NCBI GenBank assembly: GCA_902543245.1
Contig: CACBXQ010000001.1
Span: 62,001 to 126,000 of the forward strand
Direction: 5' to 3'
DNA from: an uncultured Pelagibacteraceae bacterium
GTDB lineage: Bacteria; Pseudomonadota; Alphaproteobacteria; Pelagibacterales; Pelagibacteraceae
Length of the DNA stretch: 64,000 nt
Shown: positions 1 to 7,723 of the stretch, in pieces
Layout: each line of letters opens with the position of its first letter
Position numbering within the stretch: the first letter of the stretch is position 1
Notes under the pieces: generated by a model
The model's database searches: none
What the model saw: only the letters and a program-made list of their open reading frames with translations
What the model was told of the DNA's origin: nothing
Made by a program: the position numbers and the translations under genes

Positions 1-1048
1 TGCACTATCATATGAAGCAAAAACTGCTTTAGCTAGAGGAGCTACTATGGCTGGATCTGCTACATGCTCTGGTGAAGGAGGAATGATACCTGACGAAAGA
101 AGATATTCTGAAAAATGGTTTTATCAATGTATTCAATCAAGATATGGATTTAATCCACATCACGCACAACTAGCAGATGGTATAGAAGTATTTATAGGAC
201 AAGGGCAAAAAGTTGGGATGGGTGGCCATCTGATGGGTCAAAAAGTAACTGATCAAGTGGCAGAGATGAGATCGTTACCAGCTGGTATAGATCAAAGATC
301 GCCTGCAAGACATCCTGATTGGTTAGGTCCAGATGATTTAGCTTTAAAAGTTCAAGAATTAAGAGAGTTAACTAAGAATAAAGTTCCAATTCAATTAAAA
401 TTAGGTGCTGCAAAAGTTTACGATGATGTTCGTATGGCTGCAAAATGTGATCCCGACTCTATTTACTTAGATGGAATGGAAGGATCTACAGGAGCTGGTC
501 CACACATAGCTGCCGCAAATACAGGAATTCCAGGTATCGCAGCAATAAGAGAAGCAAGAAGAGCAATAGATGATGTTGGTAAAACTGGAAAAGTAACTCT
601 TATATATGCTGGTGGAGTTAGAGATGGAGCTGATATGGCGAAGGCACTAGCTTTAGGAGCTGATGCAATTGCAATTGGAACAGGTGCAATGGTCGCATTA
701 AACTGTAATAAAGAAATTCCAGAATCTGATTTTGAAAAAGAAATGGGTGTTCCAGCAGGTCACTGTTATCACTGTCACACAGGCAGATGTCCAGTGGGTG
801 TTGCAACTCAGGATCCAAAATTAAGAAAAAGACTTAATCCAGATGCTGCAGCTTTAAGAGTTTATAATTATTTACATGCAATGACTCTAGAAGCGCAGTT
901 GCTTGCTAGGGCATGTGGAAAAACAAATATACATTCTCTAGAGCCCGAGGATATGGCAGCATTAACAATGGAAGCTTCTGCATTAGCAAAAGTACCTTTG
1001 TCTGGAACAAATCATACTGTGGGAGTTGATGATTTTCATAAAATCTAA
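1..1048 (+). CDS. FMN-binding glutamate synthase-like protein, 5'-truncated by the window edge
   Basis: The reading frame is open to base 2 (ALSYEAKTALARGAT precedes the track's ATG at 47), so the track start is internal and the N-terminus lies outside the window. It is the FMN-binding TIM-barrel domain of the glutamate synthase large-subunit family. The phosphate-binding region reads AGGVRDGADMAKALALGADA. It is followed by CYHCHTGRCPVGVATQ, a Cys cluster (CxxCx4C) placed like the Fe-S motif of GltB. It is closely similar to the complete paralogue at 5015-6337, which lacks these cysteines. In methylotrophs a stand-alone protein of this type is MgsC of N-methylglutamate synthase, so this copy could be the end of a further mgs-like operon upstream. 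Family call is firm; the exact substrate is inferred. Confidence 0.85.
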   Translation, partial: ALSYEAKTALARGATMAGSATCSGEGGMIPDERRYSEKWFYQCIQSRYGFNPHHAQLADGIEVFIGQGQKVGMGGHLMGQKVTDQVAEMRSLPAGIDQRSPARHPDWLGPDDLALKVQELRELTKNKVPIQLKLGAAKVYDDVRMAAKCDPDSIYLDGMEGSTGAGPHIAAANTGIPGIAAIREARRAIDDVGKTGKVTLIYAGGVRDGADMAKALALGADAIAIGTGAMVALNCNKEIPESDFEKEMGVPAGHCYHCHTGRCPVGVATQDPKLRKRLNPDAAALRVYNYLHAMTLEAQLLARACGKTNIHSLEPEDMAALTMEASALAKVPLSGTNHTVGVDDFHKI

Positions 1049-1056
1049 GATTTATA

Positions 1057-1458
1057 ATGGCAAAAAAGAAAAAAAATAAGAATAAAAAAACAAAAGGTCA
1101 GTTAGGCAAAAAAAAAGAAACTGCCAGAGAAAAAATGATAGGTCAATCTATTGGATATAGATATGACGTAAATTTACTTCCTGACTATAGTAGAATTACT
1201 CCTTTTTTAAAAAAATACGTTGAGGCAATGGGTTGGGATGATTTAAATTGGTTGGAAGATGTTCATATGGGATATGAAGATGATAGACCTGCAGTTTTTG
1301 ATAGAAACGCAAATGGCTGGGTGACAATTCCAAAAAAAATAAAATTACCAAATAATCAACAAGATAGAGATATGATTGCTAGAGAATTATTAGTAAAATT
1401 TCAGATGTCTCCTAATCATCCATTAGTTGATTTAAAGAAAGCCTATCTAAAATTTTAG
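1057..1458 (+). CDS. Conserved-looking hypothetical protein, Lys-rich N-terminus
   Basis: 133 aa, starting 8 bp after the FMN glutamate-synthase-like gene and probably cotranscribed with it. The first ~25 residues are almost all Lys, Asn and Gln (MAKKKKNKNKKTKGQ). The rest is a soluble, mixed-charge domain rich in Trp, Asp and Tyr (GWDDLNWLEDVHMGYEDD). There is no signal peptide or membrane segment. I do not recognise the family. The position between a glutamate-synthase-like gene and amt suggests a link to nitrogen metabolism, by context only. Confidence 0.6.
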   Translation: MAKKKKNKNKKTKGQLGKKKETAREKMIGQSIGYRYDVNLLPDYSRITPFLKKYVEAMGWDDLNWLEDVHMGYEDDRPAVFDRNANGWVTIPKKIKLPNNQQDRDMIARELLVKFQMSPNHPLVDLKKAYLKF

Positions 1459-1531
1459 ACTCAACAAAAATTTCATCTACTACAGGTTGTTTAAATTTAT
1501 AAATTCCTTGATAGGTAATGCTTATTTATCA

Positions 1532-1559
1532 TTGTACTCATTTACAGTTTTAATATGAT
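1532..1559 (+). promoter_or_regulatory. Possible sigma-70-type promoter of amt
   Basis: TTGTAC and TATGAT are separated by 16 bp in the 134-bp gap upstream of amt. The -10 matches consensus at 5 of 6 positions, the -35 only at TTG. The gap also carries TTGTTTAAA twice (near 1488 and 1568). Weak, because AT-rich sequence gives many such matches. Confidence 0.3.
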
Positions 1560-1567
1560 TGTAGAGC

Positions 1568-1585
1568 TTGTTTAAACAAATGGAG
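1568..1585 (+). promoter_or_regulatory. 12-bp palindrome next to the amt Shine-Dalgarno site
   Basis: TTGTTTAAACAA is a perfect palindrome immediately followed by ATGGAGG, whose GGAGG lies 7 bp before the amt ATG. A strong SD is uncommon in this window. The core GTTTAAAC recurs at the same position before the potD-like gene (27289-27298). It could be an operator, an mRNA stability element or chance. Confidence 0.3.
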
Positions 1586-1592
1586 GTTAGAT

Positions 1593-2996
1593 ATGACTGA
1601 CGAAATAAGTGCATTGACAACCATATTTACGGAATTTTACTACTGGATAACTGTAGTATTAATGTTTTTAATCCACGTGGGATTCTGTATGTATGAAGTA
1701 GGAGCCTCAAGATATAAACATCATCAACACACATTAATGAAGAATACGATGCTAATACCATTAGTGACCGTAACTTGGTTTTTGTTTGGGTGGTGGATTT
1801 ATTTTGCATTTCCTACAGGACCTGGCATTGCACCTTCGATTATGAACGGAAGTACTGCTCTAATTACTGATGACTCAGCATTTAGTGCAGCATTTTTTAC
1901 ACCAACTAGTGATATCATGGCGGTGAACTTGAATGACCATATAACTGGAGTATTCTGGGCAGCGTTTTTACTATTCTCATGGACAGCAGCTTCAATTGTT
2001 TCAGGTGCAGTAATAGAGAGAATTACTACTTTTGCATTTGGAATATTGGCTATCGCAATAGGATCTGTTTTTTGGTCCATTGATGCTGCGTGGGGATGGC
2101 ATTTTGATGGTTGGATGTTAAAAATATTAGGATATCATGATGCTTACGCATCAGGTGTAATTCACGCAATTGCTGGTGGATTTGCTCTTGGAGTCCTTGC
2201 AGTATTAGGACCAAGAATTGGCAAATTTTCATCATCAGGTGAACCTAGAAATATAGGGCCAAGAAATCCATGGCTAGTTACAATTGGATTATTTCTAATT
2301 TATACTGGTTTTTGGGGTTTCTATGCAGCTTGCAACATACCAATATATGACGTTGGTGGCGAGGGAGACTTTGCATTAGGCAAAGTTTATCTTACAGCTA
2401 CAACTATTTACGTAACACCGACAACTCTTGGAGGTATCACAATGAACTTTTTGATGTCTCTATCTGGAGGACTGTTAGCTGGTTATGTAATCGCTAAAGG
2501 TGATCCTTTTTGGACATACTCTAGTGGTCTCGCAGGTATAATTTGTGCATCTGCTGGAAATGACCTATATCATCCAATACAATCATTAATCATAGGTATG
2601 ATTGGTGTTGTTATAGCTTACAAAATGCATTACTGGGTTGAGCGAAAGTTCAAAATTGATGATGCTGTTGGCGCTGTAGCGGTGCATGGTTATGCCGGAT
2701 TTGTTGGTTTAATAATTTGTGGTTTTGTCTTAAATGGTTATCCATCATCTGGTTACAGTGTTGGTGCTATGTTTGACGGATCAACTTATGCAACAATAAA
2801 TCCATTAGGTCAATTTTTAGGAGCATTAATAATGTTCTTTGTTTTAGGAATGTTCCCGGGATATGTCATTGCTAAAGTTCTTCATGGTATGGGTAAATTA
2901 AGAATACCTCGTGAAGTAGAGTTGGCTGGACTTGATTATGAAACAATGGAAGCTGCTAAAGAAGACGAAAAAGCAGTAGCTTCATCTAGTAGGTAA
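1593..2996 (+). CDS. amt: Ammonium/methylammonium transporter (Amt family)
   Basis: 467-aa polytopic inner-membrane protein with about 11 membrane segments. The two pore histidines of the Amt/Mep/Rh family are visible: His191 in ASGVIHAIAGG and His365 in DDAVGAVAVHGYAG. There is no cleavable signal peptide. It starts at ATG 1593 behind GGAGG. It is divergent from textbook AmtB, with a long first periplasmic loop (about residues 70-115) and an acidic C-terminal tail. A 73-residue one-span protein follows 9 bp downstream and a terminator closes the pair. Amt proteins conduct ammonium and often methylammonium. The methylamine-assimilation genes just downstream make methylammonium a plausible natural substrate; this is inference. 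Confidence 0.93.
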   Translation: MTDEISALTTIFTEFYYWITVVLMFLIHVGFCMYEVGASRYKHHQHTLMKNTMLIPLVTVTWFLFGWWIYFAFPTGPGIAPSIMNGSTALITDDSAFSAAFFTPTSDIMAVNLNDHITGVFWAAFLLFSWTAASIVSGAVIERITTFAFGILAIAIGSVFWSIDAAWGWHFDGWMLKILGYHDAYASGVIHAIAGGFALGVLAVLGPRIGKFSSSGEPRNIGPRNPWLVTIGLFLIYTGFWGFYAACNIPIYDVGGEGDFALGKVYLTATTIYVTPTTLGGITMNFLMSLSGGLLAGYVIAKGDPFWTYSSGLAGIICASAGNDLYHPIQSLIIGMIGVVIAYKMHYWVERKFKIDDAVGAVAVHGYAGFVGLIICGFVLNGYPSSGYSVGAMFDGSTYATINPLGQFLGALIMFFVLGMFPGYVIAKVLHGMGKLRIPREVELAGLDYETMEAAKEDEKAVASSSR

Positions 2997-3005
2997 AGGA
3001 GGAAT

Positions 3006-3227
3006 ATGGCTACAGTAACAAATTGGATTGAGCATCTAAGTGCTGATGAACCAGCGGGTGCTGTATATCCAGGAGTAGGATCTGAAGGAATTTTAGTTCT
3101 TGTCCTTGTTGTTATTTGGATAGGTTGGACTGTAATTTCGGCTAAGCAGGAAAGTGATAAGCTGCAGAAACTTGCTAGAAGAAGACCTGGTCCAAACGAC
3201 TGGAAGAATAATGTTACGGACGGTTAA
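3006..3227 (+). CDS. Small single-span membrane protein downstream of amt
   Basis: 73 aa with SD-like AGGAGG just before the ATG. A short N-terminal part ends in PGVGSEG, then comes one hydrophobic span (ILVLVLVVIWIGWTVISA, about residues 29-47) and a basic cytoplasmic tail (KLARRRPGPNDW). It is in the same transcript as amt, ahead of the terminator at 3241. I do not know a named family. The position suggests an accessory subunit or regulator of this Amt, which would be an alternative to the usual GlnK partner (none is seen in the window). Confidence 0.75.
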   Translation: MATVTNWIEHLSADEPAGAVYPGVGSEGILVLVLVVIWIGWTVISAKQESDKLQKLARRRPGPNDWKNNVTDG

Positions 3228-3240
3228 CTAATAAAATTAA

Positions 3241-3271
3241 AGGGCGTACTTCAATAGTGCGCCCTTTTTTT
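3241..3271 (+). terminator. Rho-independent terminator of the amt operon
   Basis: AGGGCGTAC / GTGCGCCCT form a 9-bp stem with one T-G wobble and a 7-base loop (TTCAATA), followed by seven Ts. It lies 14 bp after the stop of the small membrane protein. The track start GTG 3257 of the next ORF is inside the right arm, which argues against that start. Confidence 0.9.
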
Positions 3272-3274
3272 CGA

Positions 3275-3439
3275 ATGGAAAAAAAAAAATCAGAAACTCA
3301 AGAAAATAAAACACCTAGTAAAATGGCTAGAATTGCATGGCCAAAATCAATTTACGGTGTAATTGCCGCAATCATCATAATTGTGTTAGGTAATATTATT
3401 TACTATAAAGATTTTTTATTATCTTTAATAGGAAACTAA
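3275..3439 (+). CDS. Small single-span membrane protein upstream of mgsA
   Basis: The track starts this ORF at GTG 3257, but that codon is in the terminator hairpin. ATG 3275 is more likely and gives 54 aa (MEKKKSETQENKTPSK...). A charged N-terminus is followed by one hydrophobic span (YGVIAAIIIIVLGNIIYY) and a short tail. It ends 4 bp before the mgsA-like gene. No family recognised. It could be a real small protein of the mgs operon or a short translated leader. Confidence 0.5.
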   Translation: MEKKKSETQENKTPSKMARIAWPKSIYGVIAAIIIIVLGNIIYYKDFLLSLIGN

Positions 3440-3443
3440 TATT

Positions 3444-4328
3444 ATGTGTGGCATTGTTGGAATTTATTTAAAAACAAAAAAATTTGAAAAGTCTTTAGGA
3501 AAATTTCTTTCTGAAATGCTTAATAATATGTCATCAAGAGGTCCAGATAGTGCTGGATTTGCAATTTATAATGATGAAAAAAATAACAAATACAAATATT
3601 CCTTATGTTTAAATAATCAAGATTTTAATGCTTTTAAAAAGCAGATAAAAAAAATAATAAAAGATGCAAAAATAGTTAAAATTTCAGACCATGTAATTTT
3701 AAAAACTAAAGAAAAACCTTCAAAATTATTAGATATTATGGGCAAAAATTTTAATGAAATATCCATAGTTGGCTATGGAAAATCAATTGAAATTTTTAAA
3801 CAAGTTGGAAATCCAAAAGATGTGGTTGAAAGGTTTAATTTAAAGAAATTAAGTGGCTCACATGGAATTGGCCACACAAGAATGGCAACAGAGAGTGCAA
3901 TAACAACAGATGGCTCACATCCCTACTCTACTGGTGAAGATGAATGTCTAGTCCATAATGGATCTTTATCAAATCATAATAATCTTAGAAGAGACCTTGT
4001 AAAAAAAGGAAATTTATTTAAATCTGAAAATGATACAGAAGTAGCCGCAGGTTATATTTCAAGAAACCTATTAAATAAAAAAAGTTTAAAAGAAACTTTA
4101 ACAGATGGACTTAACGATTTAGATGGATTTTATACTTTCATAACAGGAACAAAAAATGGTTTTGCAATCGTTAGAGATGAGATAGCTTGTAAACCAGCGG
4201 TAGTTGCTGAAACTAAAGATTATGTTGCCATAGCATCTGAATTTCAAGCAATGGCTCATTTACCAAAAGTAAATAGTGCTAAAATTTTTGAGCCTGAACC
4301 TGGTGTAGTTTATTCTTGGGGTAATTAA
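3444..4328 (+). CDS. mgsA: Class II glutamine amidotransferase, N-methylglutamate synthase subunit A-like
   Basis: 294 aa beginning MCGIVGIY, with the N-terminal catalytic Cys2 of Ntn-type class II amidotransferases. Further family motifs are SRGPDSAGFAI, GHTRMATESA and VHNGSLSNHNNLRRDL. It has only the glutaminase domain and no synthase domain. It overlaps the next gene by one base (TAATG). The order amidotransferase, GXGXG protein, FMN glutamate synthase, type III glutamine synthetase is that of mgsABC-gmaS in bacteria that use methylamine by the N-methylglutamate pathway. There MgsABC converts methylamine or gamma-glutamylmethylamide to N-methylglutamate. Domain call is firm; pathway assignment comes from gene order. 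Confidence 0.85.
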   Translation: MCGIVGIYLKTKKFEKSLGKFLSEMLNNMSSRGPDSAGFAIYNDEKNNKYKYSLCLNNQDFNAFKKQIKKIIKDAKIVKISDHVILKTKEKPSKLLDIMGKNFNEISIVGYGKSIEIFKQVGNPKDVVERFNLKKLSGSHGIGHTRMATESAITTDGSHPYSTGEDECLVHNGSLSNHNNLRRDLVKKGNLFKSENDTEVAAGYISRNLLNKKSLKETLTDGLNDLDGFYTFITGTKNGFAIVRDEIACKPAVVAETKDYVAIASEFQAMAHLPKVNSAKIFEPEPGVVYSWGN

Positions 4329-5011
4329 TGAAATTAGATTTAAAAAAATTAAAACTGCGGGAAATTAATAACAAACTGCAAAATATTGATAAAAAAATTA
4401 ATAAAAGAGATTTTGAAATTATCAATCCAGAAGGAAATCATGCTGTGTGCGCTGGTTTAAAAGATGAAATGAGTGTAATGATAAAGGGACATGTTGGTTA
4501 TTATTGTGGTGGTATGAATCAAAATGCATCAATTACCATTGATGGAAATGTTGGAACAGGAGTTGGTGAAAATATGATGTCAGGTAAAATTCATGTAAAA
4601 GGAAATGCTTCGCAATCTGCAGGTGCAACAGCTCATGGTGGTTTATTAGTAATAGAAGGTGATGCTAGTTCAAGATGTGGTATTTCAATGAAAGGAATTG
4701 ATATAATAGTAAAAGGTTCAGTTGGTCATATGTCAGCTTTTATGGCTCAATCTGGTACTCTAATTGTTTGTGGGAATGCAGGTGAAGCGCTAGGTGATAG
4801 TTTGTATGAGACTGAAATTTATGTAAAAGGTTCGGTTAAGTCTCTTGGTGCTGATTGTGTAGAAAAAAAGATGGAAAAAAAACATATAGATCATCTCACA
4901 AAATTACTTAAAAAAGCAAATATTAAAAATTTAAAAGCAAATAGCTTCAAAAGATATGGATCTGCTAGAAAGTTATATAATTTTAATATAGACAATGTTT
5001 CAAATTATTAA
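4328..5011 (+). CDS. mgsB: GXGXG-domain protein, N-methylglutamate synthase subunit B-like
   Basis: 227 aa made mainly of the right-handed beta-helix GXGXG repeat found at the C-terminus of glutamate synthase (GNVGTGVGENMMSG, GHVGYYCGGMNQNAS, GNAGEALGDSLYETE). The N-terminal ~40 residues (DLKKLKLREINNKLQNIDKKI) match the lead-in of MgsB/GltB3-type proteins. It is translationally coupled to mgsA and 3 bp from the FMN subunit gene. In glutamate synthase this domain is structural and connects the glutaminase and FMN domains; as a separate subunit it probably organises the MgsABC complex. Confidence 0.85.
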   Translation: MKLDLKKLKLREINNKLQNIDKKINKRDFEIINPEGNHAVCAGLKDEMSVMIKGHVGYYCGGMNQNASITIDGNVGTGVGENMMSGKIHVKGNASQSAGATAHGGLLVIEGDASSRCGISMKGIDIIVKGSVGHMSAFMAQSGTLIVCGNAGEALGDSLYETEIYVKGSVKSLGADCVEKKMEKKHIDHLTKLLKKANIKNLKANSFKRYGSARKLYNFNIDNVSNY

Positions 5012-5014
5012 ATA

Positions 5015-6337
5015 ATGAAAAAAAGATCAAAAACATCACCGAGAATATCTTGGACATTTGATGAATATACAAATTCAGAAATTCGTAGAGCTGCTGAAAC
5101 TGGAATTTATGATATAAGAGGAGGAGGATCAAAAAGAAAACTTCCCCATTTTGATGATTTGCTTTTCTTAGGTGCATCTATGTCAAGATATCCATTAGAG
5201 GGATATAGAGAAACTTGTAATACAAAAGTTATTTTAGGCACTAGATATGCAAAAAACCCATTAAAACTTGATATTCCAATCACAATAGCAGGTATGAGTT
5301 TTGGCGCTTTGTCAGGACCAGCCAAAGAAGCGTTGGGCAGAGGAGCTAGTGCTGCCGGTACTTCTACTACAACTGGTGATGGGGGAATGACCCGAGAGGA
5401 AAGAGGTCAATCAAAAAATTTAATATATCAATTACTCCCGTCAAGATATGGAATGAATCCAAATGATTTAAGAAAAGCAGATGCTATAGAAGTTGTAATT
5501 GGACAGGGTGCAAAACCAGGTGGAGGTGGAATGCTCTTGGGACAAAAAATAAGTGATAGAGTAGCTGAAATGAGGACACTGCCTAAAGGTGTTGATCAGA
5601 GATCAGCTTGCAGACATCCTGATTGGACTGGACCAGACGATCTAAAAATAAAAATCTTAGAATTAAGAGAAATTACAAATTGGAAAGTACCAATTTTTAT
5701 TAAAATTGCAGGAGCAAGACCATATTATGATACAGCTCTTGCAGTAAAGGCGGGAGCTGATGTAGTTGTATTAGATGGTATGCAAGGTGGTACAGCCGCA
5801 ACCCAAGAGGTGTTTATTGAAAATGTTGGTCAGCCAACTTTAGCTTGTATCAGACCTGCTGTTGATGCATTGCAAGATTTAAATATGTATCGAAAAGTTC
5901 AATTAGTTATTTCTGGTGGCGTAAGAAATGGCGCTGATGTTGCAAAAGCAATGGCTCTAGGAGCTGATGCAGTTTCTATTGGATCAGCAGCTATGATTGC
6001 TATTGGTGATAATGATCCAAAATGGGAAAGCGAATATCAAAAACTTGGAACAAAAGCTGGTGCTTATGATGACTGGCATGAAGGAATGGATCCTGCTGGT
6101 ATTTCAACACAAGATCCAGAATTAATGAAAAGACTAGATCCAATAATTGCAGGAAAAAAATTAAAAAATTATTTAAAAGTAATGACACTTGAGGCTCAAA
6201 CAATCGCAAGAGCATGTGGAAAAAATGACCTTCATAATCTTGAGCCTGAAGATTTGTGTGCGCTTACAGTGGAAGCCGCAGCAATGGCAAGAGTACCTTT
6301 GGCAGGTACAAATTGGATACCTGGTAATAAGTATTAA
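5015..6337 (+). CDS. mgsC: FMN-binding glutamate synthase domain protein, N-methylglutamate synthase subunit C-like
   Basis: 440 aa. The N-terminal ~70 residues lead into the FMN TIM barrel (PITIAGMSFGALSGPAKEAL, then SGGVRNGADVAKAMALGADA near residue 310). It is the complete paralogue of the edge gene at 1-1048. Where that protein has CYHCHTGRCPVGVATQ, this one reads GAYDDWHEGMDPAGISTQ, so the Fe-S cysteines are absent. It ends 54 bp before the type III glutamine synthetase gene. By family and order it is the synthase subunit for N-methylglutamate, but the missing Cys motif means its electron route may differ from GltB. Confidence 0.8.
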   Translation: MKKRSKTSPRISWTFDEYTNSEIRRAAETGIYDIRGGGSKRKLPHFDDLLFLGASMSRYPLEGYRETCNTKVILGTRYAKNPLKLDIPITIAGMSFGALSGPAKEALGRGASAAGTSTTTGDGGMTREERGQSKNLIYQLLPSRYGMNPNDLRKADAIEVVIGQGAKPGGGGMLLGQKISDRVAEMRTLPKGVDQRSACRHPDWTGPDDLKIKILELREITNWKVPIFIKIAGARPYYDTALAVKAGADVVVLDGMQGGTAATQEVFIENVGQPTLACIRPAVDALQDLNMYRKVQLVISGGVRNGADVAKAMALGADAVSIGSAAMIAIGDNDPKWESEYQKLGTKAGAYDDWHEGMDPAGISTQDPELMKRLDPIIAGKKLKNYLKVMTLEAQTIARACGKNDLHNLEPEDLCALTVEAAAMARVPLAGTNWIPGNKY

Positions 6338-6391
6338 TTAATATAGATAAATAATTATTGATACAATTCTTATAAAGTCATAGGATACATT

Positions 6392-7717
6392 ATGCCAAAA
6401 AACCTATCAAAAATTGCTAAATCTAAAAAAATTAAATATTTTTTAATTAGTTTTGTAGACCTATTTGGAGTCTTGCGTTCAAAATTAGTGCCAGCACAAG
6501 CGATTGATGAAATGCAAAAAAATGGTGCGGGTTTTGCTGGATTTGCTACTTGGCTAGATATGTCACCTGCTGACTCTGATATGTTTGCAATTCCAGATCC
6601 TGAAAGTTTAATACAACTACCATGGAATAAAGAAGTAGGATGGCTTGCTTCAGACCTTTGGATGAATGGCAAACCAGTGAAGGCTTCTCCAAGAATTATG
6701 TTGAAAGATCAAATTGCAAAACTAAATCTGTTGAACTTAAAGATGAAGTCTGGAGTAGAGTGCGAATATTTTCTTATAAGTGAAGATGGAGAAAGGATTG
6801 CTGATGCTAGAGATATACAATCTAAACCTTGTTACGATCAATCTGCTTTAATGAGAAGATACGAATTAATAAAGGAAATATGCGACAGTATGATTGAATT
6901 AGGTTGGAATCCTTATCAAAATGACCATGAAGATGCTAATGGGCAATTTGAAATGAATTGGGATTATTCAGATTGCTTAGTTACAGCTGATAGACAAACT
7001 TTTTTTAAATTTATGGTTAAAAGTCTAGCTGAAAAGCATGGTTTAAGAGCAACATTTATGCCAAAACCTTTCTCAAATCTGACTGGAAATGGATGTCATG
7101 CTCATGTCTCACTTTGGGACGGAAAAGTAAATAAATTTTTAGACAAAGGTGATAGATATGGCCTTAGTAAAATAGCCTATAATTTTGTAGGTGGCTTAAT
7201 TAAAAATGCATCATCATTATCAGCTTTTTTTAATCCAACAATAAATAGTTATAGAAGAATAAATGCGCCACCAACATTATCTGGAGCAACATGGTCGCCA
7301 TCAACAATTTCATATACAGGAAATAATAGAACTCATATGATAAGAATACCTGATGAAGGTCGTTTTGAATTAAGATTAATGGATGGATCTGCAAATCCAT
7401 ATTTAATACAAGCAGGAATTTTAGCATCTGGGTTATTTGGTATGAAAAATAAATCTGATCCAGGCGAACCTTTAACATGTAACATGTATACTGATTACAA
7501 AAACTACCCAAATCTACCAAAGCTTCCAGATATACTTGAAGATGCTTTGGAAAAAATGGATCATAATAAAGATATTAGAGAGTCTTTTGGAAATGATGTA
7601 ATAGATAGTTACTTAAAATTGAAAAGAGAAGAAATTAAAAACTTTTCCAGAGAAGAAACATTCCAAAAAAATAAATCGATCACTGACTGGGAAAAGAAAA
7701 ATACTTTAGATTGCTAA
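6392..7717 (+). CDS. gmaS: Type III glutamine synthetase, probable gamma-glutamylmethylamide synthetase
   Basis: 441 aa. Glutamine synthetase catalytic motifs are present: VECEYFLI (metal Glu), GQFEMNWD, GNGCHAHVSLWDG (intact HxH), GNNRTHMIRIP and FELRLMDGSANPYL. The ammonium-site Asp lies in FVDLFGVLRSK. It is the GlnT/GSIII-like type that includes GmaS, which ligates methylamine to glutamate with ATP. It follows mgsABC directly, which is the main reason for GmaS rather than ordinary GlnA. N-methylglutamate dehydrogenase (mgdABCD) and the trimethylamine enzymes Tmm/Tdm are not in the window. A second, more divergent paralogue is at 51459. Confidence 0.8.
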   Translation: MPKNLSKIAKSKKIKYFLISFVDLFGVLRSKLVPAQAIDEMQKNGAGFAGFATWLDMSPADSDMFAIPDPESLIQLPWNKEVGWLASDLWMNGKPVKASPRIMLKDQIAKLNLLNLKMKSGVECEYFLISEDGERIADARDIQSKPCYDQSALMRRYELIKEICDSMIELGWNPYQNDHEDANGQFEMNWDYSDCLVTADRQTFFKFMVKSLAEKHGLRATFMPKPFSNLTGNGCHAHVSLWDGKVNKFLDKGDRYGLSKIAYNFVGGLIKNASSLSAFFNPTINSYRRINAPPTLSGATWSPSTISYTGNNRTHMIRIPDEGRFELRLMDGSANPYLIQAGILASGLFGMKNKSDPGEPLTCNMYTDYKNYPNLPKLPDILEDALEKMDHNKDIRESFGNDVIDSYLKLKREEIKNFSREETFQKNKSITDWEKKNTLDC

Positions 7718-7723
7718 TATTCT

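Noticed and set aside
47-1048. ATG 47 as the true start of the first gene
   Set aside because: The frame is open to the window edge and the paralogue aligns upstream of this Met.
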